Shown here one piece after another: positions 54,909-63,890 of a stretch of 64,000 bases of DNA (its first letter is position 1; every line of letters starts with the position of its first letter). The stretch lies in the NCBI GenBank assembly GCA_020426005.1, contig JAGQQW010000005.1:1-64000 (forward strand), read 5' to 3'. The stretch comes from Planctomycetota bacterium. Its GTDB lineage: Bacteria > Planctomycetota > UBA1135 > GCA-002748355. The notes beneath the pieces are model-generated. The model saw nothing but the letters and a program-made list of their open reading frames with translations, had not been told where the DNA came from and did no database searches. The translations under genes were made by a program, and so were the position numbers.

Positions 54909-56132
54909 TCAACTGTCCGCAGGAGGCGCAGGTGGTGGATCCGGGAACCCGAGAACCCGTCGCAGATCGGCGTCCTCTCGAACGTGCCAGATCTTCGCGT
55001 CGACCCAATAGTGCAAGAACGACCAACCCCAGATCGCCGCCGCGATCAGGAGCGCCAGATTTCGACTCGCCTCCGAATCCGTCGCACCCGGTTGCAGGAA
55101 CTTGATGTCGTAGTACTGGAAGCCGATCGTGACACACGTGTACACGATGCCGAGCACGAGGTACACGAGGAGGTTCTTGTTGGCGATCGCGGCCAGGCCG
55201 TAGCGTTCTCTTGCACCCTCGGTGTGGTACTTGGTTCGGTTGTAGAACCACAGGAGCGCGTGGTACTGGAGGTTGTGATACGTCGTGAGCAAGGCAGTCA
55301 TCACGCCTAGCTCGGCAGCGAACTTCGCCAAGCCGGGAGTTCTCGACGCGACGACGAAGTGGTAGACCACCGTCCAGTGCAGCCCGACGCTCGCGAGTAC
55401 GATCAGCGTCTCGGGCAGGTTGATGCCCCGACCTCGCTGCACTCTCCGGGCGAGATGCAGAAGGTAGACAGCCTGCAGTAAGACGAAGCCCCATGGCCCA
55501 TACGTACCCACGGCTTCGGAGAAGCGCAGCATCGCGTTCACGCCGAACCACTCCGTGGACCACTGTGCGAAGGGCACACCAGGGAGCGCGGCGGTGCAGA
55601 GCCATATGAGCAACGGAATCCACAACGACGCGATCAAGTAGCGTCGGTGGAACATCATCTCGGCACGATCGAACTCGCGATGCTTGGCGCGATACAACGC
55701 CATGAAGCCGAAGTGCTGCTTGACGACGTGATGATACGCCCACATCCCCGCCAAGAAATTGAACAGCAGCCAGAAGTCCGGCCGACCGGTCCACGCTTCG
55801 AGTGCGAGGCCGACACCGACGAACACGGGACCGACGACGAAGAGAAGCAAGCTGCGCCAGAGTTCTGGACCACGGCGTGCGAGCTCGGTCTTGTCGAGAT
55901 AGGTCCGGCTGATCTGCCCCCAGAAGTGCGGGCCATGGAACACGAAGATCCAGACCAGGATGATCATCTCGGCAGTGAAGTAGCCAAGACGCCATCCTGC
56001 GTACATGGCGAGGCTGACGAAGACCCCGCCGAACAAGAACACGAGATCGACGGGTTTGCTGATCAGCCAGCGTGGTTCGAGGAAGACCCGTCGTCGAGAT
56101 TCGTCGTGGATTGTCGGCGCGGTAGTCGTCAT
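54909..56132 (-). CDS. Polytopic membrane protein with diiron-like histidine motifs
   Basis: A 407-residue protein from ATG 56132 with about nine or ten membrane segments. Its notable feature is a set of conserved-looking histidines at helix ends: FHGPHFWGQ, YHHVVKQHFGF, TYHNLQYHALLWFYNR and LHYWVDAKIWH. Such HxxH and HH clusters are typical of membrane-bound diiron enzymes (desaturases, hydroxylases, carotenoid-cleaving Brp/Blh-like oxygenases), though I could not place it in one of these families with certainty. A long cytoplasmic-looking N-terminal stretch precedes the first helix. It may act on lipids or terpenoids. Confidence 0.7.
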   Translation of the reverse strand: MTTTAPTIHDESRRRVFLEPRWLISKPVDLVFLFGGVFVSLAMYAGWRLGYFTAEMIILVWIFVFHGPHFWGQISRTYLDKTELARRGPELWRSLLLFVVGPVFVGVGLALEAWTGRPDFWLLFNFLAGMWAYHHVVKQHFGFMALYRAKHREFDRAEMMFHRRYLIASLWIPLLIWLCTAALPGVPFAQWSTEWFGVNAMLRFSEAVGTYGPWGFVLLQAVYLLHLARRVQRGRGINLPETLIVLASVGLHWTVVYHFVVASRTPGLAKFAAELGVMTALLTTYHNLQYHALLWFYNRTKYHTEGARERYGLAAIANKNLLVYLVLGIVYTCVTIGFQYYDIKFLQPGATDSEASRNLALLIAAAIWGWSFLHYWVDAKIWHVREDADLRRVLGFPDPPPAPPADS

Positions 56133-56187
56133 TCGCGGCTGACTATATCAGTCGAGCTGCCAGACAGATGACGGACCGCAGCGCGAT

Positions 56188-56808
56188 TCAGCGCATGCAG
56201 TCAGTCAGGTTCTGGCGCGCGTCTGCGTTCGCCGGATCGAGACTGAGGGAGCGCTCGAAACACGCCTTCGCTTCGTGGATTCGGCCGTTGTGGAAGCGAG
56301 CGACCCCGAGGTTGTTCCAGGTTTCGGCGTCGTTCGGCATGAGTTCTGCCGCACGTGCGAATGCGCGCTCTGCCTCCCCAAATTGGTTCTGACCGAAGCG
56401 AACCATCCCGAGGTTGTACCAGGCGTCACCATTGCGGGGATCGGCACGCAGGACGTTCTCGAACGCCGTCACTGCAGTTTCGTCACCACTCAAGTAGCGC
56501 AGGTAGCCGAGCTGGTTCTGGTATTCGACGGCGGACGGCATGAGCCGCACCGCGGACTCCTGGTGAGCGAGGGCGCTTTCGAAACGCCCTTGCGTGCAGT
56601 ACGCCTCGGCGCAGATCCGGTGGAACTGCGCCGACTGCGCATCGAGTTCGGCGAGACGATCGATGACCGCCTGGATCTCGTTCGGGCTGCCCTGTGCATC
56701 GGTTGGCGATGCGATCCGGGTCGGCAGCTTCGCGAACGAATCACTCGCTGCGCTCAGGAGGCTCGATCCCGGGTTGGAGGGGGAATGGGGAATGGTCGTC
56801 ACACTCAT
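56188..56808 (-). CDS. TPR-repeat protein
   Basis: A 206-residue protein from ATG 56808 (AAGGAG Shine-Dalgarno). About four to five tetratricopeptide repeats fill residues 65-200: AYCTQGRFESALAHQESAVRLMP, LGYLRYLSGDETAVTAFENVLRADPRNGDAWYNLGMVRFGQNQFGEAERAFARAAELMPNDAETWNNLGVARFHNGRIHEAKACFERSLSLDP. These are protein-binding scaffolds. Its ATG overlaps the stop of the GT2-TPR glycosyltransferase gene (ATGA), so it probably works with that enzyme, for example in glycan or protein-glycosylation assembly. Confidence 0.9.
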   Translation of the reverse strand: MSVTTIPHSPSNPGSSLLSAASDSFAKLPTRIASPTDAQGSPNEIQAVIDRLAELDAQSAQFHRICAEAYCTQGRFESALAHQESAVRLMPSAVEYQNQLGYLRYLSGDETAVTAFENVLRADPRNGDAWYNLGMVRFGQNQFGEAERAFARAAELMPNDAETWNNLGVARFHNGRIHEAKACFERSLSLDPANADARQNLTDCMR

Positions 56809-59309
56809 GGTCTTGCTCCTTCGGGAACACCGGCACCAACGAGGCCCGGAAGGCTCTTCGAGCATTCAGTCGAAGTTCTGGTCGTGCGACTCGCGGCGGC
56901 ATCGAGCTTCGAAGCTCCTGCACACTGCGATCGCCATAGGGGAATGCGTGTCGCCAATCCGACACGCGTGAGGATCGATTCACCGAGGCGAACCATCGCC
57001 TCGCTCGAGGCGATGTGCGACGCACCGGCGGCGAGCAGTTCGAGCGCTCGACTCGGGTCGTTGTCCTGCATCGCGACCGACGCGGAGTGGAGCCAGACAG
57101 GCTCCCAATCCGGATGTTCGTGGCGGATCGCACGCAAGATCGCCTCGGCACGATCGGTTCGTCCGAGAGCACTGAGACTCATTGCGATCCCTGCCCGTGC
57201 GACGTAGTCCGTGACACCGTCCTGAATCGGCACGACGACGGCCTTGTCACCGAACTGCAGCAGTCGCTCGAAGAGCTCGAGCGCATCGACATGAAGGCCG
57301 AAGTGCTGCGCGAGACAGGCAGCGACATACGTGATGTTGGGCGTCGGCATGAAGCGCGCGAGCGCCGTGTCGACGACGTTGCGCGCTTCGTCGTGGCGAT
57401 CGGACTTGGACAGCTCGAGCGCCAGCACGGATGCGACTTCGGCCGCGAACGGCGCTTGCTTCGATGGGTCCGAGTGGCGAACCGACAGGATCTCGAACGA
57501 CCGAGTCAAGAGCTCGATCACACGATCGCGTGGCTCGTTGATCGACCTGAGGAAGTCACCGTATTTGTACAGGCAGTACGGATCGTTCGGAGTGAGCGCG
57601 AGTTGCTTCTCGAAGATCCTGCGATTGCGCTCCGTCTTCCCGCGCGAAGCGATGACCGCGTCTTCGTATCCGCTGTGCACCGCACGCAAGTCGCTCGGGA
57701 AGATGCCGAGCCCACGTTCGAGCGCTGCTTGTTGCAGGGACTCCGTGACCTGTTCGTGGATCGCTCCGACGTAGCGCAAAGAGTCGAAGTTGCGGAAGAA
57801 CCGCAGCATGAGCAGTCCGCGACTCGTACTTCCGTTGTTCGTCGACACGAAGTGCAGGAGGAAGGCCGCTGCACGCTCGCTCGTCGCGAGCGTCTCGAGA
57901 GCCTGGGCGGACGCTTCGTCGAGGATCTCGTCCGCGTCGAGGACGAGGATCCAATCCGACGTCGCCGCTGCAAGAGAGACGTTGCGCGCTTCCGCGAAAT
58001 CGTCGTTCCACACGTGAGTCAGAACACGCGCCCCGTGCTGCGCGGCGATCTCCACCGTGCGATCCGTCGAACCGGTATCCACGACGATGATCTCGTCGAC
58101 GACCGGAGCGACTCGCGCCAGGCAACGATCGAGACTGGCTTCTTCGTCACGCACGATCATGCAGAGGCTGATCGTCGGTTTACGCTGCTCTCGTCGCCAA
58201 GGCGCGACGTCGCGCGCAGGCGTCGCGTTATCCGTGGCGACAGGAACCACGCGATCGGACCAACGGCACACGAGGTCCCGAACTGCGTCGGGAGCCACCA
58301 GGGACTGAGTCACCGTGATGCCGTCGCCGTCTTCGATCCTCGTGTACCCGATCGCGGCGCCCGTCGCGGTCGCGCGGAGGCGCCATTCCTCGGCAGCAAC
58401 GGCTGGACAAGGGACCTCGTGCACGAACGGACCAACCTCGAACAAGAGGCTTCGATCGAGCATGGATCCCGCGAGTCCGTGTGTTCGACCCGGCGCCTCG
58501 ACGAGTGTCGATGTCGGCCAGGACTCCAACCGTTCGAAGAACGTGCGTGACGGACGGTCGTGAGACCCGAGGACCCAGATGCGGTCGCCGCGACTCTCCG
58601 GGACGACCGAGTTCCACGAATCGGACTCGTTCGCCGACGGCTCCCCGACGAGAACTTGCCACGAGTCGGGCAAGACCGTCTGGAGATGCACCCGTGCTGC
58701 GTCGATCGTGCGCGCGTCGTCGCCGGGCAGTCTCGCGATGAGCACGCTTCCACTGCATCGCTGGCCACTCCGAGCTCGGACGAAGTAGCGCTCCGGCTGG
58801 CGGCCGAGCGCGCTCGGCCGTAGGAGGATGTCGTTGCTTCGAAGCGCCGCTCGCGCCGATTCGTCGAGGCGACACGTGTCGGTTCCGGGGGACGGTTGCA
58901 CGTCGTCCACGACGAAGCCGAGTGCCGCGAAGGCACGAAGCACACGCCCCAAGGCGAATCCGGTCTCGAGACGGGACAACGCGGGGCGCGCATGCGGCCC
59001 ATGCAGGCCACCTTCTAGCAACTCACGCAATCTGGATGGCGCGGAGCGATTCGCGAACGACATCGCGACCAACACGGAGCCGCAGGCATGCTGCTCGAGC
59101 GTCGCGCGAAGCGCGTCGAGCTGCTCTTCGAGGCCCCCGTGAGATTCGTGCCAGGAGGGCACGAAGACGCCGTCCACGCGGGGCCGCTGGGCCGGCCAGG
59201 GGCCCGGCCACTGGACATGATGCGAGCAGCCCGCGATCCAATCGCGCGGGTCGTCGATGCTGGGCGTGAACCCACATCGCATGTCGGCAGCAAAACGCTC
59301 TGGCTGCAC
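56805..59309 (-). CDS. GT2 glycosyltransferase with C-terminal TPR-like region
   Basis: An 834-residue protein starting at GTG 59309 (ATG 59282 is an alternative). The N-terminal 370 residues form an unknown domain with no clear family. Residues about 380-490 are a GT2 catalytic domain: ISLCMIVRDEEASLDRCLARVAPVVDEIIVVDTGSTDRTVEIAAQHGARVLTHVWNDDFAEARNVSLAAATSDWILVLDADEIL, containing the DAD metal-binding motif. The C-terminal half is TPR-like, with repeats separated by helices (YKYGDFLRSINEPRDRVIELLTRSFEILS, YVAACLAQHFGLHVDALELFERLLQFGD). The protein thus joins a glycosyltransferase and TPR like O-GlcNAc-type or SPY-type fusions in general layout, but with a different GT fold. Downstream TPR gene is coupled. 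Confidence 0.9.
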   Translation of the reverse strand: MQPERFAADMRCGFTPSIDDPRDWIAGCSHHVQWPGPWPAQRPRVDGVFVPSWHESHGGLEEQLDALRATLEQHACGSVLVAMSFANRSAPSRLRELLEGGLHGPHARPALSRLETGFALGRVLRAFAALGFVVDDVQPSPGTDTCRLDESARAALRSNDILLRPSALGRQPERYFVRARSGQRCSGSVLIARLPGDDARTIDAARVHLQTVLPDSWQVLVGEPSANESDSWNSVVPESRGDRIWVLGSHDRPSRTFFERLESWPTSTLVEAPGRTHGLAGSMLDRSLLFEVGPFVHEVPCPAVAAEEWRLRATATGAAIGYTRIEDGDGITVTQSLVAPDAVRDLVCRWSDRVVPVATDNATPARDVAPWRREQRKPTISLCMIVRDEEASLDRCLARVAPVVDEIIVVDTGSTDRTVEIAAQHGARVLTHVWNDDFAEARNVSLAAATSDWILVLDADEILDEASAQALETLATSERAAAFLLHFVSTNNGSTSRGLLMLRFFRNFDSLRYVGAIHEQVTESLQQAALERGLGIFPSDLRAVHSGYEDAVIASRGKTERNRRIFEKQLALTPNDPYCLYKYGDFLRSINEPRDRVIELLTRSFEILSVRHSDPSKQAPFAAEVASVLALELSKSDRHDEARNVVDTALARFMPTPNITYVAACLAQHFGLHVDALELFERLLQFGDKAVVVPIQDGVTDYVARAGIAMSLSALGRTDRAEAILRAIRHEHPDWEPVWLHSASVAMQDNDPSRALELLAAGASHIASSEAMVRLGESILTRVGLATRIPLWRSQCAGASKLDAAASRTTRTSTECSKSLPGLVGAGVPEGARP

Positions 59310-59417
59310 TGGAGAACTCGGACTGCTCGGTTCGGGGGGAATGACCAGGCTCTCCGGCAGTCGTGCCGGAGACCTCGACGGTTCTTGTCGGCAATCACCC
59401 CTGCGGTTCTGAAGCCC

Positions 59418-60284
59418 ATGCCGTTGGATCGTTCGCGCTGCTATCGTCCGGGCGTGAACTACGCGCCTGCTGAGGTGTCGAGAATCCGTACGGCTTGGGA
59501 GAGCGTCTCCTCCGGTCGTGTCAGTGGCGGCTCACCACGCTGTTTCGTCGTCGACACGACGACCTCCACGCAGGACGACGTCAAAGCACATCTCGACGCC
59601 GAGGCCGAAGCGACCGGAGGCGAACGCGATGGGACGCCCGTCCTCGTCGTCGCAGCCGTGCAGACGCGGGCGCGCGGGACTCGCGGCCGCGTGTGGGATC
59701 ACGACGCGCAGGGCGACATCGGCATGAGCTTTTCGATCGAACCCGACTTCGATCCGCGCCTGTTGCCGATGCTGATTCCGGTCGCAATGCGACACGCCCT
59801 TCTCGAATCGATGCGAGACCAGGGGGCAGACTTCGATCCCGACCGCCTGCGGGCCAAGTGGCCCAACGATCTGCTCCTGGACGGCGCCAAGCTCGCGGGA
59901 ATCCTGATCGAGAGCCACGGCAAGGGACGCTGGATCGTCGGCATCGGAATCAACGTCGGGCGACGGGACTTCCCCCGTGAACTCGACGCGATCGCCACGA
60001 GCCTCAGGAAGACGACGGGCACGGACTTCGACCGATGCGCGATCCTCTGCTGCGTGATCCTGTGGATCGGTCGCTTGATCCAACGCGCCGCGACGTCGCC
60101 CGATGCAATCCTGACACTCTACGAGTCCGCACTCGACCTCGTGGGACGCGAGGTCGAAGTGCGCGTTCGCGAGCGCGCTCACACGGGCAGGCTCGCACGC
60201 ATCGACCTGACGCACGCGACGCTCGAGGACGGCCGACGATTCGCTTGTGGCGAGATCGAGAGCCTCAGTTGCGCCAAGGAATGA
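59418..60284 (+). CDS. birA: Biotin--protein ligase (BirA-like, no HTH domain)
   Basis: A 288-residue enzyme from ATG 59418 (GTG 59454 is also possible). The catalytic part shows the biotin-binding segment TTTSTQDDVKAHL, the GRGRxxR-type loop QTRARGTRGRVWDHDAQGDIGMSFS, the Lys-containing AKWPNDLLLDGAKLAGILIESHG and IVGIGINVGR. It ends with a small SH3-like domain (VGREVEVRVRERAHTGRLARIDLTHATLEDGR). It attaches biotin to carrier proteins such as acetyl-CoA carboxylase. It lacks the N-terminal DNA-binding domain of E. coli BirA and is therefore a ligase only. Its end overlaps the convergent subtilase gene end by 20 bp. Confidence 0.93.
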   Translation: MPLDRSRCYRPGVNYAPAEVSRIRTAWESVSSGRVSGGSPRCFVVDTTTSTQDDVKAHLDAEAEATGGERDGTPVLVVAAVQTRARGTRGRVWDHDAQGDIGMSFSIEPDFDPRLLPMLIPVAMRHALLESMRDQGADFDPDRLRAKWPNDLLLDGAKLAGILIESHGKGRWIVGIGINVGRRDFPRELDAIATSLRKTTGTDFDRCAILCCVILWIGRLIQRAATSPDAILTLYESALDLVGREVEVRVRERAHTGRLARIDLTHATLEDGRRFACGEIESLSCAKE

Positions 60285-62745
60285 CGCCGCCGAGTTCTCC
60301 ACTCGTGGTTTCGTCGACGATGATCTTGCGCGACAGGTACCACTCCTGTGGATCGCCGAGCCTGCCGTTCTGATCGCGGTCCACTCCCGCTTCGAGGAAG
60401 TACTCGCCCCCAGCGAGCCCGGTGAACGAAAAGCTGCCGTCCGCCGCGCTGCGAGTCTGTCGGACGAGTCGCCCATCGAACGACAACCACACTTCGAATC
60501 CCGCGGGTGAAGGCGGTATCGGACGTCGCCACGCGACGTCGAAGGTCAGGGAACCACCATTGGAGTCCAGACGGAACGTCTCTTGATGATTCCCGACCAA
60601 TGACGACTGACGGTCGAGCGTCATGACCAGATCACCGGGTGCGTACTCGGGCACGAAGAACGAAAGGGCACCAGAACTCGACCCGACGGACTGAACCGCG
60701 AAATCGCCGAGTAGGCGTCCTCCGAGATTGCTGATCGACAACTTGTCGACGTTGACAGCGTCATCGAAACGGAACGACTGCGGCGTGAGGCCGAGCAATG
60801 GCGCTTTGTCGAGTTCGATCGCTCGCTGGACCGCGAGGTCCACCTGCAACAAGCCATGACCGTAGTAGCGATCCTTCCCGACGGGGCCGAGATCCTTGCA
60901 CGTTTCTGCGAGGATGCGGCGCGCGAGTTCGGGTGCGAGGTCGGCGTGTACGGACTCCATCAGGGCGAGACCTGCCGAGATCGCGGGCGTCGCGACCGAT
61001 GTGCCCAAGAAGCTGTTGTAGAGGTAGGTGAGCTTGCCGTTGAGGCGAAGCGCCCAGGTCGAGATCACGCCCTTGGGGCCTGCGATCTCCGTGCCTCCCG
61101 GGGCGCAAATGTCGACGTAGTCCGCGGCGTTGGAATACGTCGTGCGGACGAGATTCTCATCGACTGCCGCACAACAAAGCACCTCGGGCCAAGCGGCCGG
61201 ATACAGCGCCGGCGCTGGGTCGTAGCCCTGGTTGTCGATCGCCGCGACCATCTTGACGTTCTGCGCGTAGAGCCGCTGGATCTCGACATGCTCCGCCGTC
61301 GTCGGTACGCGAATCGCGAAGCTCAGGTTGATGACTTTCGGGCGCTCCGCCTCGGGCAGGATCCGGCCACTGTCGTTGGTCTGGCCAGCGAGGTAGCGAT
61401 ACGCCTGCACGCGGTCGTAGCTCGCGCCTCCGAGACGGCCGAATACGCGAATCGGAAGGACCTTGCCCTTCCACGTTCCGCCGGCAACACCGATCGTGTT
61501 GTTCGTGACGGCCGCGGCAACACCGCCGACGTACGTGCCGTGATAGAAGTAGATATCGAACTCGGGCGGCTCGCTGGGATCCGAGTCGATACCGTCGCCG
61601 TCACCCGCGCTGTCCTTGTCGGCGATGAAGTCGTATCCGTACGTCGAGACGCGCGGTGCGAGGTCCGGGTGCTCGATCATCATTCCGGTATCGACGATCG
61701 CGATGTGCACGGAATCACTGCCCGTCGTCGTCTGCCACGCTTGTGGGAAGTTCGTGAGCGCGAGATTGAACTGCTCGTTCTTCTTCCAGTATTCGTCGTT
61801 CGGATCGAGGGGAGGAAGCGGCGGACTCGCGGGCATTCCAGCGAGCGCTTCGGCGAGCGGCGTGATGATGTTGGGACTGACGTATTGCGCCTCCGGGAGC
61901 GTGCGCCGCACTTCGCGCAGGAGATCCGACTGCGCCCACTGCCCGGCGTCACGGTCCAGCGGCAGGCTGAAGCCATCGCGCACGTAGCGACCGACGTCGA
62001 CGGAGCCCGAAACGCGCCGGAATCCGAGCGCGCGGAGGCGCTCGGCCGCATCCGGACAGTGCACGAGAACTTCGCCAGCGGCGAACCGGAAGGCATCGCC
62101 GCCGAGCATGGCTTCTCGCTTTTCGGCCGCGACGGGAGGTTCGAGGAAGCTTGCGGGCGCTTCACGCACCGAAGATCCGTCCGACAGCGTGCAATCGAGC
62201 TGCCACGCACCACGCAACGAACCGACGGGCTCGAGCACGATCACGAGTTCTTGCCCGGCCTCGAGCGTGACGGAGGTGATCGCACCGTTCGCGACGCTGC
62301 GCGCAGGCGAACCGCGACCGTCTTCGACGTGCAGCGTCCCGACAACCGTGTCGCCCGACAGGTCGATCTCGAGACGTCGGCCGGCAAGCGCGCTATCGAC
62401 CGGTCCGATGCGAAGCACGTCGCGTGGATCGATCGCGCCACCGACCTCGCCGCTGACGACACGGTGCGCGGGGAACGAGGCATCGAGGTCACCCAAATCG
62501 ATCGCCGAAAACAGGTGATCGTTGGGCTCGAAATCGCGCCCGCAGCGCTCGCCGACCGTCAAACCGAGGCCTGCGAGCGACGGACTACTCGGCTCCTGCT
62601 CGAGGCTGAGTTTGCCGTTGAGGACGAAGGTCGGCGCCGCGCCTCCGCCACCACCACAACTCGTGAATCCGAAGAGGATCATCGAGCCGAAGGTGGCTAG
62701 TGCAATGCGCCGCGGTGCGGCGAAGACGTCATGGGCTCTTGCCAT
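60265..62745 (-). CDS. Subtilisin-like S8 peptidase lipoprotein
   Basis: An 826-residue protein. The signal MARAHDVFAAPRRIALATFGSMILFGFTSC ends in a TSC lipobox (Cys30) followed by a Gly run, so it is a membrane-anchored lipoprotein. The catalytic triad is Asp352 (HIAIVDTG), His402 (YYHGTYVGG) and Ser583 (GTSVATPAISAG), and the oxyanion Asn is in AAIDNQG (505). Residues 30-330 look like a prodomain-like and binding region. The C-terminal 200 residues are beta-rich and contain DAVNVDKLSISNLGG and a regulatory-like segment (FEVWLSFDGRLVRQTRSAADGSFSFTGLAGGEYFLEAGVDRDQNGRLGDP) with a possible calcium site. Classic Asp-His-Ser, unlike the Glu variant at 4.6-6.5 kb. Confidence 0.92.
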   Translation of the reverse strand: MARAHDVFAAPRRIALATFGSMILFGFTSCGGGGGAAPTFVLNGKLSLEQEPSSPSLAGLGLTVGERCGRDFEPNDHLFSAIDLGDLDASFPAHRVVSGEVGGAIDPRDVLRIGPVDSALAGRRLEIDLSGDTVVGTLHVEDGRGSPARSVANGAITSVTLEAGQELVIVLEPVGSLRGAWQLDCTLSDGSSVREAPASFLEPPVAAEKREAMLGGDAFRFAAGEVLVHCPDAAERLRALGFRRVSGSVDVGRYVRDGFSLPLDRDAGQWAQSDLLREVRRTLPEAQYVSPNIITPLAEALAGMPASPPLPPLDPNDEYWKKNEQFNLALTNFPQAWQTTTGSDSVHIAIVDTGMMIEHPDLAPRVSTYGYDFIADKDSAGDGDGIDSDPSEPPEFDIYFYHGTYVGGVAAAVTNNTIGVAGGTWKGKVLPIRVFGRLGGASYDRVQAYRYLAGQTNDSGRILPEAERPKVINLSFAIRVPTTAEHVEIQRLYAQNVKMVAAIDNQGYDPAPALYPAAWPEVLCCAAVDENLVRTTYSNAADYVDICAPGGTEIAGPKGVISTWALRLNGKLTYLYNSFLGTSVATPAISAGLALMESVHADLAPELARRILAETCKDLGPVGKDRYYGHGLLQVDLAVQRAIELDKAPLLGLTPQSFRFDDAVNVDKLSISNLGGRLLGDFAVQSVGSSSGALSFFVPEYAPGDLVMTLDRQSSLVGNHQETFRLDSNGGSLTFDVAWRRPIPPSPAGFEVWLSFDGRLVRQTRSAADGSFSFTGLAGGEYFLEAGVDRDQNGRLGDPQEWYLSRKIIVDETTSGELGGVIPWRN

Positions 62746-62846
62746 GGCGATCAGGATCCCTCGGGGTGATCGAATCGGTCGCTCCGGCCTCTAACCGCGC
62801 GTACCTCCACGATCAGTCTACCCCGTGGATTCCGCGGACCACGCCG

Positions 62847-63773
62847 TCACTTCGACGACTTGGCTTCCGCGAAGTACTTCTCGAGGCACTTGCGATAGTG
62901 CGGGTCGTCGATGCCGAGGCCGTTTTCTTCGGACGGCTGCGGCGTGGAAGCGACCTGCTCCTGGGTGACCTCGAGTTTCAGCTCGACGCGACGGCTGTCG
63001 TTCCACGCGGGATTCGCGGTCGAATACGGCACGTAGTTGATGACGTCTTGCACGCGGATGCCGATGTAGGCGATGCGTCGTTGCCCGAGGTCGAGGATGA
63101 GTTTGCGCGCACGTCCGACGACAGCGTCATCCTCGGTACGAATGTCGTATCCCATGACCGTGCTGAGCGTTGCGAGGATCGGCAGCGGCTTCGCCTTCGG
63201 CTTGGCCTCGCCGTCCTCGTCCTGCTTCGACTCGTCCTGCTTCGACTCGTCCGGGGCACCTTTGTCCTGGACCTTCTCCTCCGGCTCGCCGCCCGCGCCG
63301 TCGCTGTCCTTCTTGGAGGAAGCCTCGGTCGTGTCGACCTTCTTCAGGTGCGCGGGGACGAGAGACTCGAGTCGACTCGGATCGAACATCGGCATCGCTT
63401 GGAGTTCGTCGGTCGTGAGATTGCTCGTGAAGACCTTCTCGGTTTCGTGCCACGTGAGCTTCGATGCATCGATCGCCGTCGAACGGCCTCCGGTCGAACT
63501 CACGACGAAGTGCGTCACGTGGCCGGTCTGGTTGACGAAGACCATGTCGAGCACACGTCCGAGGACTTCGGTCTGCGTCTTCGCATCCTTGACGACACGA
63601 ACGCCGAGCAAGACCGTCGCGTCCTTGAAGCCCGACGACGGAACCTCCTGTGCGGGACGAGCAGGAGCGACTTCGATGGCCTCGACTTCGTCCTGGGAAT
63701 ACAACGGCGCACACGTCGTTGCGAAAATGGAGATCGCCATGAAGGCACGCATGGGCGTAATTGATTGGAACAT
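62847..63773 (-). CDS. Secreted protein with two PRC-barrel-like domains
   Basis: A 308-residue protein from ATG 63773, placed by a strong GGAGGAACG Shine-Dalgarno just upstream. A short signal peptide precedes it (MRAFMAISIFATTCAPLYSQ). Two PRC-barrel-like domains are visible, about 50-120 (ATVLLGVRVVKDAKTQTEVLGRVLDMVFVNQTGHVTHFVVSSTG) and 205-260 (LSTVMGYDIRTEDDAVVGRARKLILDLGQRRIAYIGIRV), separated by an acidic/Lys-rich linker with the repeated unit DESKQ. PRC barrels are small beta domains found in photosynthetic reaction centre H and RimM-like proteins. An exported copy is notable; its function is unknown. Confidence 0.82.
   Translation of the reverse strand: MFQSITPMRAFMAISIFATTCAPLYSQDEVEAIEVAPARPAQEVPSSGFKDATVLLGVRVVKDAKTQTEVLGRVLDMVFVNQTGHVTHFVVSSTGGRSTAIDASKLTWHETEKVFTSNLTTDELQAMPMFDPSRLESLVPAHLKKVDTTEASSKKDSDGAGGEPEEKVQDKGAPDESKQDESKQDEDGEAKPKAKPLPILATLSTVMGYDIRTEDDAVVGRARKLILDLGQRRIAYIGIRVQDVINYVPYSTANPAWNDSRRVELKLEVTQEQVASTPQPSEENGLGIDDPHYRKCLEKYFAEAKSSK
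63216..63245. repeat. 15-bp tandem repeat inside the PRC-barrel gene
   Basis: The 15-bp unit CTCGTCCTGCTTCGA occurs at 63216-63230 and 63231-63245, in frame, encoding repeated DESKQ on the minus strand in the linker between the two PRC-like domains. It is a microduplication and may be length-variable between strains. Confidence 0.7.
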
Positions 63774-63890
63774 CGTTCCTCCTGGAAAACCGCTTGGTGC
63801 GGGATTACCGATTGCGAGCGCATCTACGCGAGCCGTCTTCGAGACGGACTGAAATCGATGGAAATCGTTCGGGTGTCGACACCGTTGTCC

